Below, one piece after another: positions 1 to 5,147 of a stretch of DNA of 6,592 nucleotides; position 1 is the stretch's first letter, and every line of letters starts with the position of its first letter. The position numbers and the translations under genes are program-made. The notes under the pieces were generated by a model that was given only the letters and a program-made list of their open reading frames with translations, did no database searches and had not been told where the DNA came from. The stretch is from contig CADCUA010000476.1 in assembly GCA_902805755.1 (NCBI GenBank), positions 1-6,592 on the forward strand. The letters are read 5' to 3'. The stretch comes from an uncultured Lysobacter sp. (GTDB lineage: Bacteria; Pseudomonadota; Gammaproteobacteria; Xanthomonadales; Xanthomonadaceae).

Positions 1-423
1 CTCGGGCTGGCCGACCTTTGCGGTGTCGCTGGCGATGCGCAGATGGCAGCACATCGCGAGTTCGAGCCCACCGCCGAGTGCGAAGCCGTTGACCATCGCG
101 ATGACGGGCTTGGGCAGCTTTTCGACGCCGCGCATCATGCGCTGGCCGCGCAGCGAGAAATCGCGCCCTTGGACCGGCGTCAGACTGTTCATCTCGGCAA
201 TGTCCGCACCGGCGACGAATGCCTTCGGGCCGGCACCGGTGAGGATGATCGCGCGCACGGACGGCTCACTCGCGGCCGCCGAAAACGCCGCATGCAGCGC
301 ATCCAGCGTGGCCGCATTCAATGCGTTGAGCTTGTCCGGCCGGTTGACGGTGACGATCCGCACACCATCGCGGTCTTGGACAAGAACAGGGGATTCGGAA
401 GCGGCGGCGGGGGTCTCGGACAT
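1..423 (-). CDS. Enoyl-CoA hydratase (crotonase family), 3'-truncated by window edge
   Basis: Reads from ATG at 423-421 to the left edge with no stop: 141 codons of a family usually about 260 long. The crotonase fold adds water across the trans-2 double bond of enoyl-CoA in beta-oxidation, in the cytoplasm. Visible hallmarks are the N-terminal NRPDKLNALN stretch (27-36), the first oxyanion-hole segment FVAGADIAEM (69-78), and GFALGGGLELAMCCHLRIAS (113-132), which carries the first catalytic glutamate, E121. The second glutamate of the GQPE motif is E141, the last visible codon. The 20-residue spacing matches the E144/E164 pair of rat crotonase, so this should be an active hydratase and not a glutamate-deficient relative. 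The first ten or so residues are A/S/P-rich. No strong Shine-Dalgarno precedes the ATG. Substrate chain length cannot be told. The gene is divergent from the FKBP-like gene. Confidence 0.93.
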   Translation of the reverse strand, partial: MSETPAAASESPVLVQDRDGVRIVTVNRPDKLNALNAATLDALHAAFSAAASEPSVRAIILTGAGPKAFVAGADIAEMNSLTPVQGRDFSLRGQRMMRGVEKLPKPVIAMVNGFALGGGLELAMCCHLRIASDTAKVGQPE

Positions 424-625
424 TGAAGGCTCGTGCAAAGTGAACGGGAAGTCGGGCGCTGGTGCGTCCGCGGAACTCGGGCAACGGATCGCGGTCAGAG
501 CCCAGGACGTCAGTGGCGGTTAAGCGGTACCGCCGTTATCCTAGCGCGCCACTCGGGGTTGACGCCCGATGCGCATTCCCTGCGGACGGCATGGCCGGCC
601 GCTACTCCTGTGGAGATTCCATCGA
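424..625. other. Divergent intergenic region (hydratase / FKBP-like gene)
   Basis: This 202-bp gap must hold the promoters of two divergent genes. I see no convincing sigma-70 pair on either strand. TTGACG at 559-564 resembles a -35 box, but nothing like a -10 box lies 16-18 nt downstream. The AT-richer patch around 536-543 (TTATCCTA) could be part of a -10 box on either strand. A 10-bp perfect palindrome lies at 524-533. No small ORF here looks like a gene. The GGAG at 612-615 is the probable ribosome-binding site of the FKBP-like gene, 10 nt before its ATG. Confidence 0.5.
524..533. repeat. 10-bp perfect palindrome GCGGTACCGC
   Basis: GCGGTACCGC is its own reverse complement and sits about 100 bp from each divergent start codon. 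An overlapping alternative stem pairs GGCGGT (515-520) with ACCGCC (529-534). It could be an operator for a dimeric regulator, but a 10-bp GC-rich palindrome can arise by chance and I recognise no known site in it. Confidence 0.3.
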
Positions 626-1312
626 ATGAAGTTGCGCCTGATTGCCGTCGCTGTGACGGCGCTTGTCTTTACCTCCGGCCAGGTGGTCGCGCAGGACACC
701 ACGTCCGAGAAGGGCAAGCTGAGCTACGCGTTGGGATATGACCTGGGCCGCAATGCGACCGAGAGCGGCGAGGCAATCGACATCAACTCGATGATCAAGG
801 GCCTGCAGGAAGGCTACGGCAAGAAGCAGCCGAGCGTCCCGGTCGACCAGCTGCGTACCGCGCTGCAGAACATGCAGAAGCGCCAGCAGGAAAAGGCCAA
901 GGCCGAGTGGGAGAAGGCCGCTGCCGCCAACAAGACGAAGAGCGACACGTTCCTCGCCGCGAACAAGGGCAAGTCGGGTGTGAAGAGCCTGCCGAGCGGC
1001 GTGCAGTACCGCGTGGTCGAGGCCGGTAACGGCGCGAAGCCGACGCAGGCGAGCACGGTCCAGCTGCAGGTCGCGGGTCCATTCGCGTTCGGCGAGCGTC
1101 CGGCGCAGGCGCGTCCGGCGCAGGACATCCCGGCCGTGAAGGTCAGCGAAGTCGAAATGCCCGCGATGCGCGAAGTGCTGCTGCAGATGCCGGCCGGTTC
1201 GAAGTGGGAAGTCACGTTGCCGTCCGACAAGGCGTATGGCGCCGACCCGCGCACGGGCGTTCCGCCAAACATGGCGGTCCAGTTCGAGATCAAGCTGGTC
1301 AGCGTCAAGTAA
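626..1312 (+). CDS. Exported FKBP-like protein: FKBP_N domain plus degenerate PPIase domain
   Basis: 228 residues. The ATG at 626 is preferred over the in-frame ATG at 569: it follows GGAG (612-615) and opens directly into a signal peptide (MKLRLIAVAV, then hydrophobic to about residue 21, likely cut after VVA at 22), so the protein should be periplasmic. Residues about 27-120 match the FKBP_N dimerisation domain (EKGKLSYALGYDLG at 28-41, then long K/E/Q/A-rich helices). Residues about 127-228 follow an FKBP C-terminal domain: SGVQYRVVEAGNGAKP, then MPAGSKWEVTLPSDKAYG (188-205) and VPPN (212-215) are kept. The strand and loop that normally read VxYxGxLxDGxxFDSS are replaced by residues 143-167 (STVQLQVAGPFAFG, then a repeated RPAQ unit), so the catalytic F-D pair is gone; the pocket-floor tryptophan aligns with M181. 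A folding or chaperone role without strong prolyl isomerase activity is inferred. It is monocistronic, with a strong terminator downstream. Confidence 0.88.
   Translation: MKLRLIAVAVTALVFTSGQVVAQDTTSEKGKLSYALGYDLGRNATESGEAIDINSMIKGLQEGYGKKQPSVPVDQLRTALQNMQKRQQEKAKAEWEKAAAANKTKSDTFLAANKGKSGVKSLPSGVQYRVVEAGNGAKPTQASTVQLQVAGPFAFGERPAQARPAQDIPAVKVSEVEMPAMREVLLQMPAGSKWEVTLPSDKAYGADPRTGVPPNMAVQFEIKLVSVK
1096..1125 (+). repeat. 15-bp in-frame tandem duplication inside the FKBP-like gene
   Basis: GCGTCCGGCGCAGG at 1096-1109 recurs exactly at 1111-1124, a period of 15 bp. The reading frame is kept, giving RPAQA-RPAQD at residues 158-167. It lies exactly where a canonical FKBP carries its active-site loop. 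Confidence 0.9.
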
Positions 1313-1341
1313 GCGGCTGCTTTCGGTTTCTGTTGTCCCCG

Positions 1342-1371
1342 TTGCGCCGGCATTGCCGGCGCAATTTTTTT
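1342..1371 (+). terminator. Intrinsic terminator of the FKBP-like gene
   Basis: A perfect 10-bp stem, TTGCGCCGGC (1342-1351) with GCCGGCGCAA (1355-1364), has a 3-nt ATT loop and is followed at once by seven T residues (1365-1371). It begins 29 nt after the stop codon at 1310-1312. This is a textbook rho-independent terminator. It also lies only 25 nt before the next start codon, so it separates the FKBP-like gene from the downstream operon unless readthrough occurs. Confidence 0.95.
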
Positions 1372-1396
1372 AGGCTCTCCACAAAGCGCCATTGTC

Positions 1397-1585
1397 ATGA
1401 ACAGTCCAGTCCGAGCCATCCTGTCGCCATGCATCGGCATCTGCCGTCTCGACGACGAAGGCCTGTGCGAAGGCTGCCATCGCACGGGCAGCGAAATCGC
1501 ATGCTGGAGCCAGCTCAGCGATGGCCAACGGCAGCAGTTCATGGAAACGGTGCTGCCGCTGCGTGAAGCCCGGCGCGAGGGGTGA
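1397..1585 (+). CDS. DUF1289 small cysteine-motif protein
   Basis: 62 residues, a typical length for DUF1289 (E. coli YdhL-like). The family signature is clear: SPCIGICRLDDEGLCEGCHR at residues 10-29, with cysteines at 12, 16, 24 and 27 (CxxxC-x7-CxxC), followed by an aromatic residue (W37) in the helical part. A fifth cysteine, C36, sits just before that tryptophan. The four-cysteine pattern suggests binding of a metal or iron-sulfur cluster, but the family's function is not established. No good Shine-Dalgarno is visible before the ATG. The stop codon overlaps the start of the CoA pyrophosphatase gene (GTGA at 1582-1585), so the two are probably translated in a coupled way. Confidence 0.9.
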   Translation: MNSPVRAILSPCIGICRLDDEGLCEGCHRTGSEIACWSQLSDGQRQQFMETVLPLREARREG

Positions 1586-2202
1586 TCGCCCTCGAACCCG
1601 ATCGCGCGGTCCTGCAGCGCGCGCTGCATCCGCTGGGTCGACCGCCCGTTGGCCAGGGCTGGAATCACGCCGAACTCGCCGATGTCCTGCCGCATGGCGC
1701 TGCGCTGCAGGAGGCGGCCGTGCTGGTCGGGCTGGTCCCGCGTGCGCAGGGCACACACGTGCTGCTGACGCGACGCAACGACACTCTTCGCAATCACGCG
1801 GGTCAGGTGAGTTTTCCCGGCGGCCGTATCGACCCGGGTGACCGTGACGCCGTCGCGGCCGCGCTGCGGGAAACGCGCGAGGAGCTGGATATCGGCGCGG
1901 AACTGGTGGCGCCGCTGGGTTTCCTCGATCCGCTCTCGACCATCACTGGCTTCCGCGTAATGCCCGTGGTCGCGCTGCTGTCACCGGATTACCGTGCGCG
2001 TCCGGATCCGGATGAAGTCGCCGAAGCATTCGAGGTGCCGCTCGCCTACCTGCTGGACCCGGCTCACCTGACATCTTTCGCGATCACGGTGGCGGGCCGA
2101 TCCCGCAGCGTCTGGGAATACCGTTACCCGACGCATCGCATCTGGGGCGCGACAGCTTCTATGCTGCTCAACCTGCGCCAACGGTTGGAGGATGCACGAT
2201 GA
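1582..2202 (+). CDS. nudL: CoA pyrophosphatase, NudL-type Nudix hydrolase
   Basis: 206 residues from a GTG start that overlaps the DUF1289 stop; GAGGG at 1577-1581 lies too close to be an ideal ribosome site, so coupling is likely. The family hydrolyses CoA and CoA derivatives to 3',5'-ADP and 4'-phosphopantetheine using divalent metal. The UPF0035/NudL signature is nearly complete at residues 61-81: LLTRR, then R70, G74 and FPGG, with N66 where Ser or Ala is usual. The Nudix box follows: G81, then REtrEELdIG at 96-105, with E100 and E101 as metal ligands. The C-terminal half (FLDPLSTITGFRVMPVVALL at 114-133, then a YRYPTHRIWGATA segment at 180-192) is characteristic of CoA-directed Nudix enzymes. 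Length fits the family. It overlaps the downstream sulfurtransferase gene by 4 bp (ATGA). Confidence 0.93.
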   Translation: MIALEPDRAVLQRALHPLGRPPVGQGWNHAELADVLPHGAALQEAAVLVGLVPRAQGTHVLLTRRNDTLRNHAGQVSFPGGRIDPGDRDAVAAALRETREELDIGAELVAPLGFLDPLSTITGFRVMPVVALLSPDYRARPDPDEVAEAFEVPLAYLLDPAHLTSFAITVAGRSRSVWEYRYPTHRIWGATASMLLNLRQRLEDAR

Positions 2203-3047
2203 CGGAATGGACGACGCTTGTATCGGCCGAGCAGCTGCATGCGGCGCTCGAGCGCGATGACGTGGTGGTACTCGACGCCCGCGTGCAGCTATCCGATCGC
2301 GCAGCGGGAGAGGCAGCGTTCAGGGCCGGCCATATTCCCGGCGCGCGTCATGCCGATCTGGACCGCGACCTCACCGATCACTCGAAGACGCACGCCGGAC
2401 GCCACCCCTGGCCGGACGCCGCGTCGGTCACCCAGGCGCTGCAGCGCTGGGGCATCTCGCCTGGCCACCAGGTCATCGTGTACGACGCGGGCGACGGAGC
2501 ACTCGCGGCGGCGCGCGCATGGTTCCTGCTCAAGGCGCTCGGCCATCGCAAGGTGGCCGTGCTCGATGGCGGATGGGCGCGATGGACAGCGATGGGTCTG
2601 CCGGTCGACACCGCGATGCCTGCAGCGGAACCGTCGCACTACGCGGCCGGATTCGAGCCCTCGCGACTGCTGGACGCAGAGCAGGTCCAAGCTCATCTTG
2701 CGAGCGGTGGCACGCTGGTCGATGCGCGCGCCGCCGAGCGCTTCCGCGGCGAAGTGGAGCCGCTCGACCGTGTGGCAGGGCACGTGCCGGGTGCGATCAA
2801 CCGCCCGTACGCGCAGAACCTGCGAGACGGACAGTTCAAGCCTGCCGACGAGCTGGCATCGGAGTTCAAGGCCCTGCTTGGCGACACGCCTGCCAACGAG
2901 GTGGTCGTCATGTGCGGCTCCGGCGTGACGGCCTGCCACCATCTGCTTGCGATGGAACATGCAGGGCTGCCAGGCGCGCGCCTGTTCACCGGTTCGTGGA
3001 GCGGATGGATCGACGATCCCGCGCGACCGGTGGCGACAGGCGGCTGA
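2199..3047 (+). CDS. sseA: Sulfurtransferase, 3-mercaptopyruvate type (tandem rhodanese)
   Basis: 282 residues in two rhodanese domains, as in E. coli SseA. The N-terminal domain (about 8-135) is structural: VVVLDARVQL, FRAGHIPGARHADLD, then VIVYDAGDGALAAARAWFLLKALG and VLDGGWARW. The C-terminal domain (about 155-278) has LVDARAAERFRGE, GHVPGAINRPY and the active loop VVVMCGSGVTACH with the persulfide cysteine C239. A CGSGVTA loop marks mercaptopyruvate sulfurtransferases; thiosulfate rhodaneses have a more basic loop. The enzyme moves sulfur from 3-mercaptopyruvate to thiols or cyanide in the cytoplasm. The ATG at 2199 overlaps the preceding stop and has a strong GGAGGA ribosome site (2187-2192) 6 nt upstream. 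It is the last gene of the three-gene unit and converges on the isomerase gene across 21 bp. Confidence 0.94.
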   Translation: MTEWTTLVSAEQLHAALERDDVVVLDARVQLSDRAAGEAAFRAGHIPGARHADLDRDLTDHSKTHAGRHPWPDAASVTQALQRWGISPGHQVIVYDAGDGALAAARAWFLLKALGHRKVAVLDGGWARWTAMGLPVDTAMPAAEPSHYAAGFEPSRLLDAEQVQAHLASGGTLVDARAAERFRGEVEPLDRVAGHVPGAINRPYAQNLRDGQFKPADELASEFKALLGDTPANEVVVMCGSGVTACHHLLAMEHAGLPGARLFTGSWSGWIDDPARPVATGG

Positions 3048-3068
3048 GCCCGCCGCTGCGGCATCGCG

Positions 3069-3866
3069 TTACTTGCGCAGTCGCGCGACCAGCGCGTGCA
3101 GTGCTTGCTGGGTGCCTGGCGCATACCAGGCGTCGAGGAAGCGATCCAGCACGATGTTGGCCGGCTCGAGCGCCTGCACGATGTCGGCACGCGCGATGGC
3201 ACGCGTCTGGAGCATCGCATCGGCAGGTAGCGCGAGCGTGCCCTGCAGCCATTTGAGCGCGTGTTCGACGACGACATCGATCGGTGCCAGTTCGTCGACC
3301 AGGCCAATCCGCAACGCGTGCTCGCTATCGACCATCTCGCCCGCGACCAGCAGCCGCTCGGCACGGTGCGCACCGACGACCCTGCGCAGCAGATGCTGCA
3401 CGCCGGGCGGAACCGCGAGGCCCACCTGGGTTTCATTGAGGCCGATGCGCAAGGGGCGCGACGGATCGGGACTGGTCGCCATGACGCGGTAGTCGCAGCA
3501 CAGCGCGAGCACACAGCCCCCGGCCGGCGCATGCCCCGGCATGGCCACCGCGACCGGCACCGGCGCACCGGCAAGCGCGCGCGCGACATCGAAGAACGAT
3601 TCCCATGCTTCGCGCAGGCGGTCGCGATCGTCGCCCAGGGACAGCAGATGCGGGACATCAAGGCCCGCGGAGAACACGGTGGGCGCATCGGGTCGATATG
3701 CGGACGACAGCACGATGCCCCGCGCGCCGCCCGCGACCGCCGAGTGGATTGCGTTACGCAGCTCGACGCAAAGGGCGGGGTTCAGCGCATTCACCGGCGG
3801 CCGGGCGAGCCGCAATTCGACGATGCCCGCTGCGCTGTCGAGCGTGGAGGTTTCGACAAGACTCAT
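3069..3866 (-). CDS. Delta3,delta2-enoyl-CoA isomerase (ECI1/DCI-like, crotonase fold)
   Basis: 265 residues. It shifts cis/trans-3 double bonds of enoyl-CoA to trans-2, letting unsaturated fatty acids enter beta-oxidation. The match is to the ECI1 (mitochondrial DCI) branch: PPVNALNP at 23-30, VFSAGLDV at 64-71 (oxyanion hole), PAGGCVLALCCDYRVMA at 114-130 and IGLNETQVGLAVP at 141-153. As in ECI1, the position of the first crotonase glutamate is hydrophobic (V119) and the single catalytic glutamate is E145 in the NETQ motif, so the missing glutamate is a family trait and not decay. The start is set by a strong GGGAGG ribosome site (complement of 3875-3880), 8 nt upstream. It is divergent from the copper chaperone gene and convergent with the sulfurtransferase gene. 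Other crotonase-fold activities cannot be fully excluded. Confidence 0.87.
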   Translation of the reverse strand: MSLVETSTLDSAAGIVELRLARPPVNALNPALCVELRNAIHSAVAGGARGIVLSSAYRPDAPTVFSAGLDVPHLLSLGDDRDRLREAWESFFDVARALAGAPVPVAVAMPGHAPAGGCVLALCCDYRVMATSPDPSRPLRIGLNETQVGLAVPPGVQHLLRRVVGAHRAERLLVAGEMVDSEHALRIGLVDELAPIDVVVEHALKWLQGTLALPADAMLQTRAIARADIVQALEPANIVLDRFLDAWYAPGTQQALHALVARLRK

Positions 3867-3956
3867 CGCGCGTGCCTCCCGGGATGGCTCAGGGGTGCGT
3901 GCGGCGATGTGGTGCGGGCTTGCAGGCGCATAAGGCTTCCTTCAAAAGACCGGCCG

Positions 3957-3963
3957 TATCATA
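3957..3963. promoter_or_regulatory. Symmetric -10-like element between divergent genes
   Basis: The sequence TATCATA contains TATCAT on the plus strand (3957-3962) and TATGAT on the minus strand (3963-3958), both good -10 hexamers. It lies in the 102-bp gap between the isomerase and the copper chaperone, in one of the gap's few AT-rich patches. No recognisable -35 box lies 16-18 nt away on either strand. A plus-strand start 6-7 nt downstream would fall on the copper chaperone ATG itself, implying a leaderless transcript. A minus-strand start would leave a leader of about 85 nt before the isomerase. Confidence 0.35.
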
Positions 3964-3968
3964 GGCAC

Positions 3969-4415
3969 ATGTCTATTACCCGCTTCACTGTTGGCCTTGC
4001 ACTGGCCGCGGCATTCGCCTCCATGCCGGCGTGCGCTGCACGTCCGTGCGAACCACAGATCCGTGAGGGCTGGCTGCGGCTGCCGCCGGGCAAGGCGCCG
4101 ATGGTCGCCGGCTTTGCGCTTATCGAGAACCGCTGCACAACGCCATCGACCGTGGTGCGCGTGGAGAGCGATGCGTTCGCCGACGTGTCGCTGCACGAAA
4201 CGCGTGTCGTGGACGGCATGAGCCGCATGCGACCGGTGCCTGCGCTGGTGCTGGCGCCGCGCGGGCAGGCCGTGCTGAAGCCGGGCGGTTTGCACCTGAT
4301 GCTGATGCAACCGCGTTCGGTATTGAAGCCGGGCGACAGCGTTGCTATCCGCTTTAGCCTGCAGGATGGCCGGACGGTCAAGGCGCAGTTTGTCGTGCGC
4401 CCGATCGGCGGTTAA
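3969..4415 (+). CDS. Periplasmic copper chaperone PCu(A)C
   Basis: 148 residues. The N-terminus is a signal peptide (SITRFTVGLALAAAFASMP, cut probably after ACA at 23), placing the protein in the periplasm. The copper-binding motif H-x10-M-x21-H-x-M is exact: H76, M87, H109, M111, with further methionines at 84 and 113, and the family's LAPRGQAVLKPGGLHLMLM stretch at 95-113. The fold is a cupredoxin-like beta-barrel that delivers Cu(I) to targets such as the CuA or CuB site of cytochrome oxidase. Two cysteines in the mature protein (C27 and C56) could form a disulfide. The ATG at 3969 is chosen because the signal peptide starts there; the frame stays open far upstream, but only as antisense of the isomerase. 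There is no real Shine-Dalgarno: AGG at 3963-3965 is too close to the ATG. No Sco1 homologue or oxidase gene adjoins it. Confidence 0.93.
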   Translation: MSITRFTVGLALAAAFASMPACAARPCEPQIREGWLRLPPGKAPMVAGFALIENRCTTPSTVVRVESDAFADVSLHETRVVDGMSRMRPVPALVLAPRGQAVLKPGGLHLMLMQPRSVLKPGDSVAIRFSLQDGRTVKAQFVVRPIGG

Positions 4416-4441
4416 GCGCTAAACCAGTCGAGGTCACAAGG

Positions 4442-4465
4442 GCAGTTTCGCCGGGCGCAAACTGC
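4442..4465. terminator. Candidate hairpin between convergent genes
   Basis: GCAGTTT (4442-4448) pairs with AAACTGC (4459-4465). The 10-nt interior CGCCGGGCGC can add about 3-4 pairs with a bulge. It lies 26 nt after the copper chaperone stop and about 70 nt beyond the thioesterase stop, between the converging genes. No T-tract follows on either strand, so it is at best a weak or rho-assisted bidirectional terminator. The rest of the 120-bp gap (4416-4535) shows nothing else I can support. Confidence 0.4.
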
Positions 4466-4535
4466 AGACATCCGACGCCTCTTCAGTTGCAGCCGCGGTT
4501 GGGTCGGAAATGCAGCCGGGCTCAATCGCGACAGG

Positions 4536-5147
4536 TCATTCGCTTTTTGATGCGCCGCCCCTACAGGCGAGTTGCACCGCTTCCGGCAGCGGCGCGGCGC
4601 GGCCGTTCTGGCGATCGATCCAGACCATCACGACGTTCCCGTCGCAATACACGGTGTCGGTATCGCTGGCGTCGAGGATGCGATGCCCCACCGTCACGCT
4701 GGTATTGCCGATGCGTTCGACGAACAGCTCGACCATCACTTCGCCCGGCCATCCGATCGGCCTGCGGTAGTTGAGGTTCGACGCCGCGACGACGGGTGCC
4801 ACGTCGTCGTCCAGCCCCATCCCGGCCAGCGTCATCATCCAGCGCAGGCGCGCTTCTTCCAGATAACTCAGGTATTTGGAGTTGTTGACGTGATTGAACG
4901 CGTCGAGATCGCGCCACCGCACCGACAGCGGCACGCGGATCAGCGAAGCCGGCGGTGCAGCGGCCGGCATGGCCGGGCTGCTGGACCGCGGCCGTTCCGC
5001 ACGCAGAGCGGTGACAGCCGCATCGGCCGCAACCGTTGGCGCGTCGGCCGTTGTCTTCGCGACGGTCTTCTTGCTGGCGGCAGGCTTGCGCTTGCGCGGC
5101 GCCGACCGGCGCTTGGCCGGGGCGGGCGGTGCAGGGGTGTCATTCAT
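4536..5147 (-). CDS. Acyl-CoA thioesterase (hotdog fold, FadM/YbgC-like) with basic low-complexity N-terminal tail
   Basis: 203 residues against about 130-145 usual for the family. Residues about 68-200 are a 4HBT hotdog domain: [20 protein letters not shown] at 75-94 then YLEEARLRW at 95-103, with the family aspartate at D82 and the HVNN motif at 86-89, then [13 protein letters not shown] (FadM has a similar YRRP). It should hydrolyse acyl-CoA thioesters in the cytoplasm; chain length is unknown. Residues 1-67 are K/R/A/P/S/T-rich and resemble a histone H1-like or AlgP-like tail ([16 protein letters not shown] at 12-27). The long start at 5147 overlaps the uvrA stop (ATGA), which supports it. 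An internal ATG (M60, at 4970) would give a normal-length enzyme but has no ribosome site. It is probably co-transcribed with uvrA. Confidence 0.88.
   Translation of the reverse strand: MNDTPAPPAPAKRRSAPRKRKPAASKKTVAKTTADAPTVAADAAVTALRAERPRSSSPAMPAAAPPASLIRVPLSVRWRDLDAFNHVNNSKYLSYLEEARLRWMMTLAGMGLDDDVAPVVAASNLNYRRPIGWPGEVMVELFVERIGNTSVTVGHRILDASDTDTVYCDGNVVMVWIDRQNGRAAPLPEAVQLACRGGASKSE

Noticed and set aside
559..564. TTGACG as the -35 box of the FKBP-like gene
   Set aside because: No -10-like hexamer lies 16-18 nt downstream, so it cannot be supported as a promoter on its own.
569..625. Upstream ATG extension of the FKBP-like gene
   Set aside because: It would bury the signal peptide 19 residues inside the protein. 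The ATG at 626 has a GGAG upstream and starts at the K/R-plus-hydrophobic signal sequence.
814..1797. Long open frame on the minus strand, 327 codons
   Set aside because: It lies antisense to the FKBP-like, DUF1289 and Nudix genes, crosses a perfect terminator, and its translation is low-complexity with no recognisable domain. High GC content produces such shadows.
3039..3054. Short GC hairpin at the sulfurtransferase stop as a terminator
   Set aside because: The stem is only 5 bp (GGCGG/CCGCC), includes the stop codon in its loop and has no T-tract. It is expected by chance at this GC content.
3480..3520. Loss of the first crotonase glutamate in the isomerase read as a dead enzyme
   Set aside because: ECI1-type isomerases naturally have a hydrophobic residue there and use the single glutamate of NETQ, which is present as E145.
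2693..3688. Other long frames, on the minus strand opposite the sulfurtransferase and out of frame across the isomerase
   Set aside because: The translation is Arg/Ser/Cys-rich with no motif, while the sulfurtransferase and isomerase frames carry complete catalytic signatures.
3261..3968. Upstream extension of the copper chaperone frame
   Set aside because: The extension is antisense to the isomerase gene and has no family similarity. The signal peptide starts at 3969.
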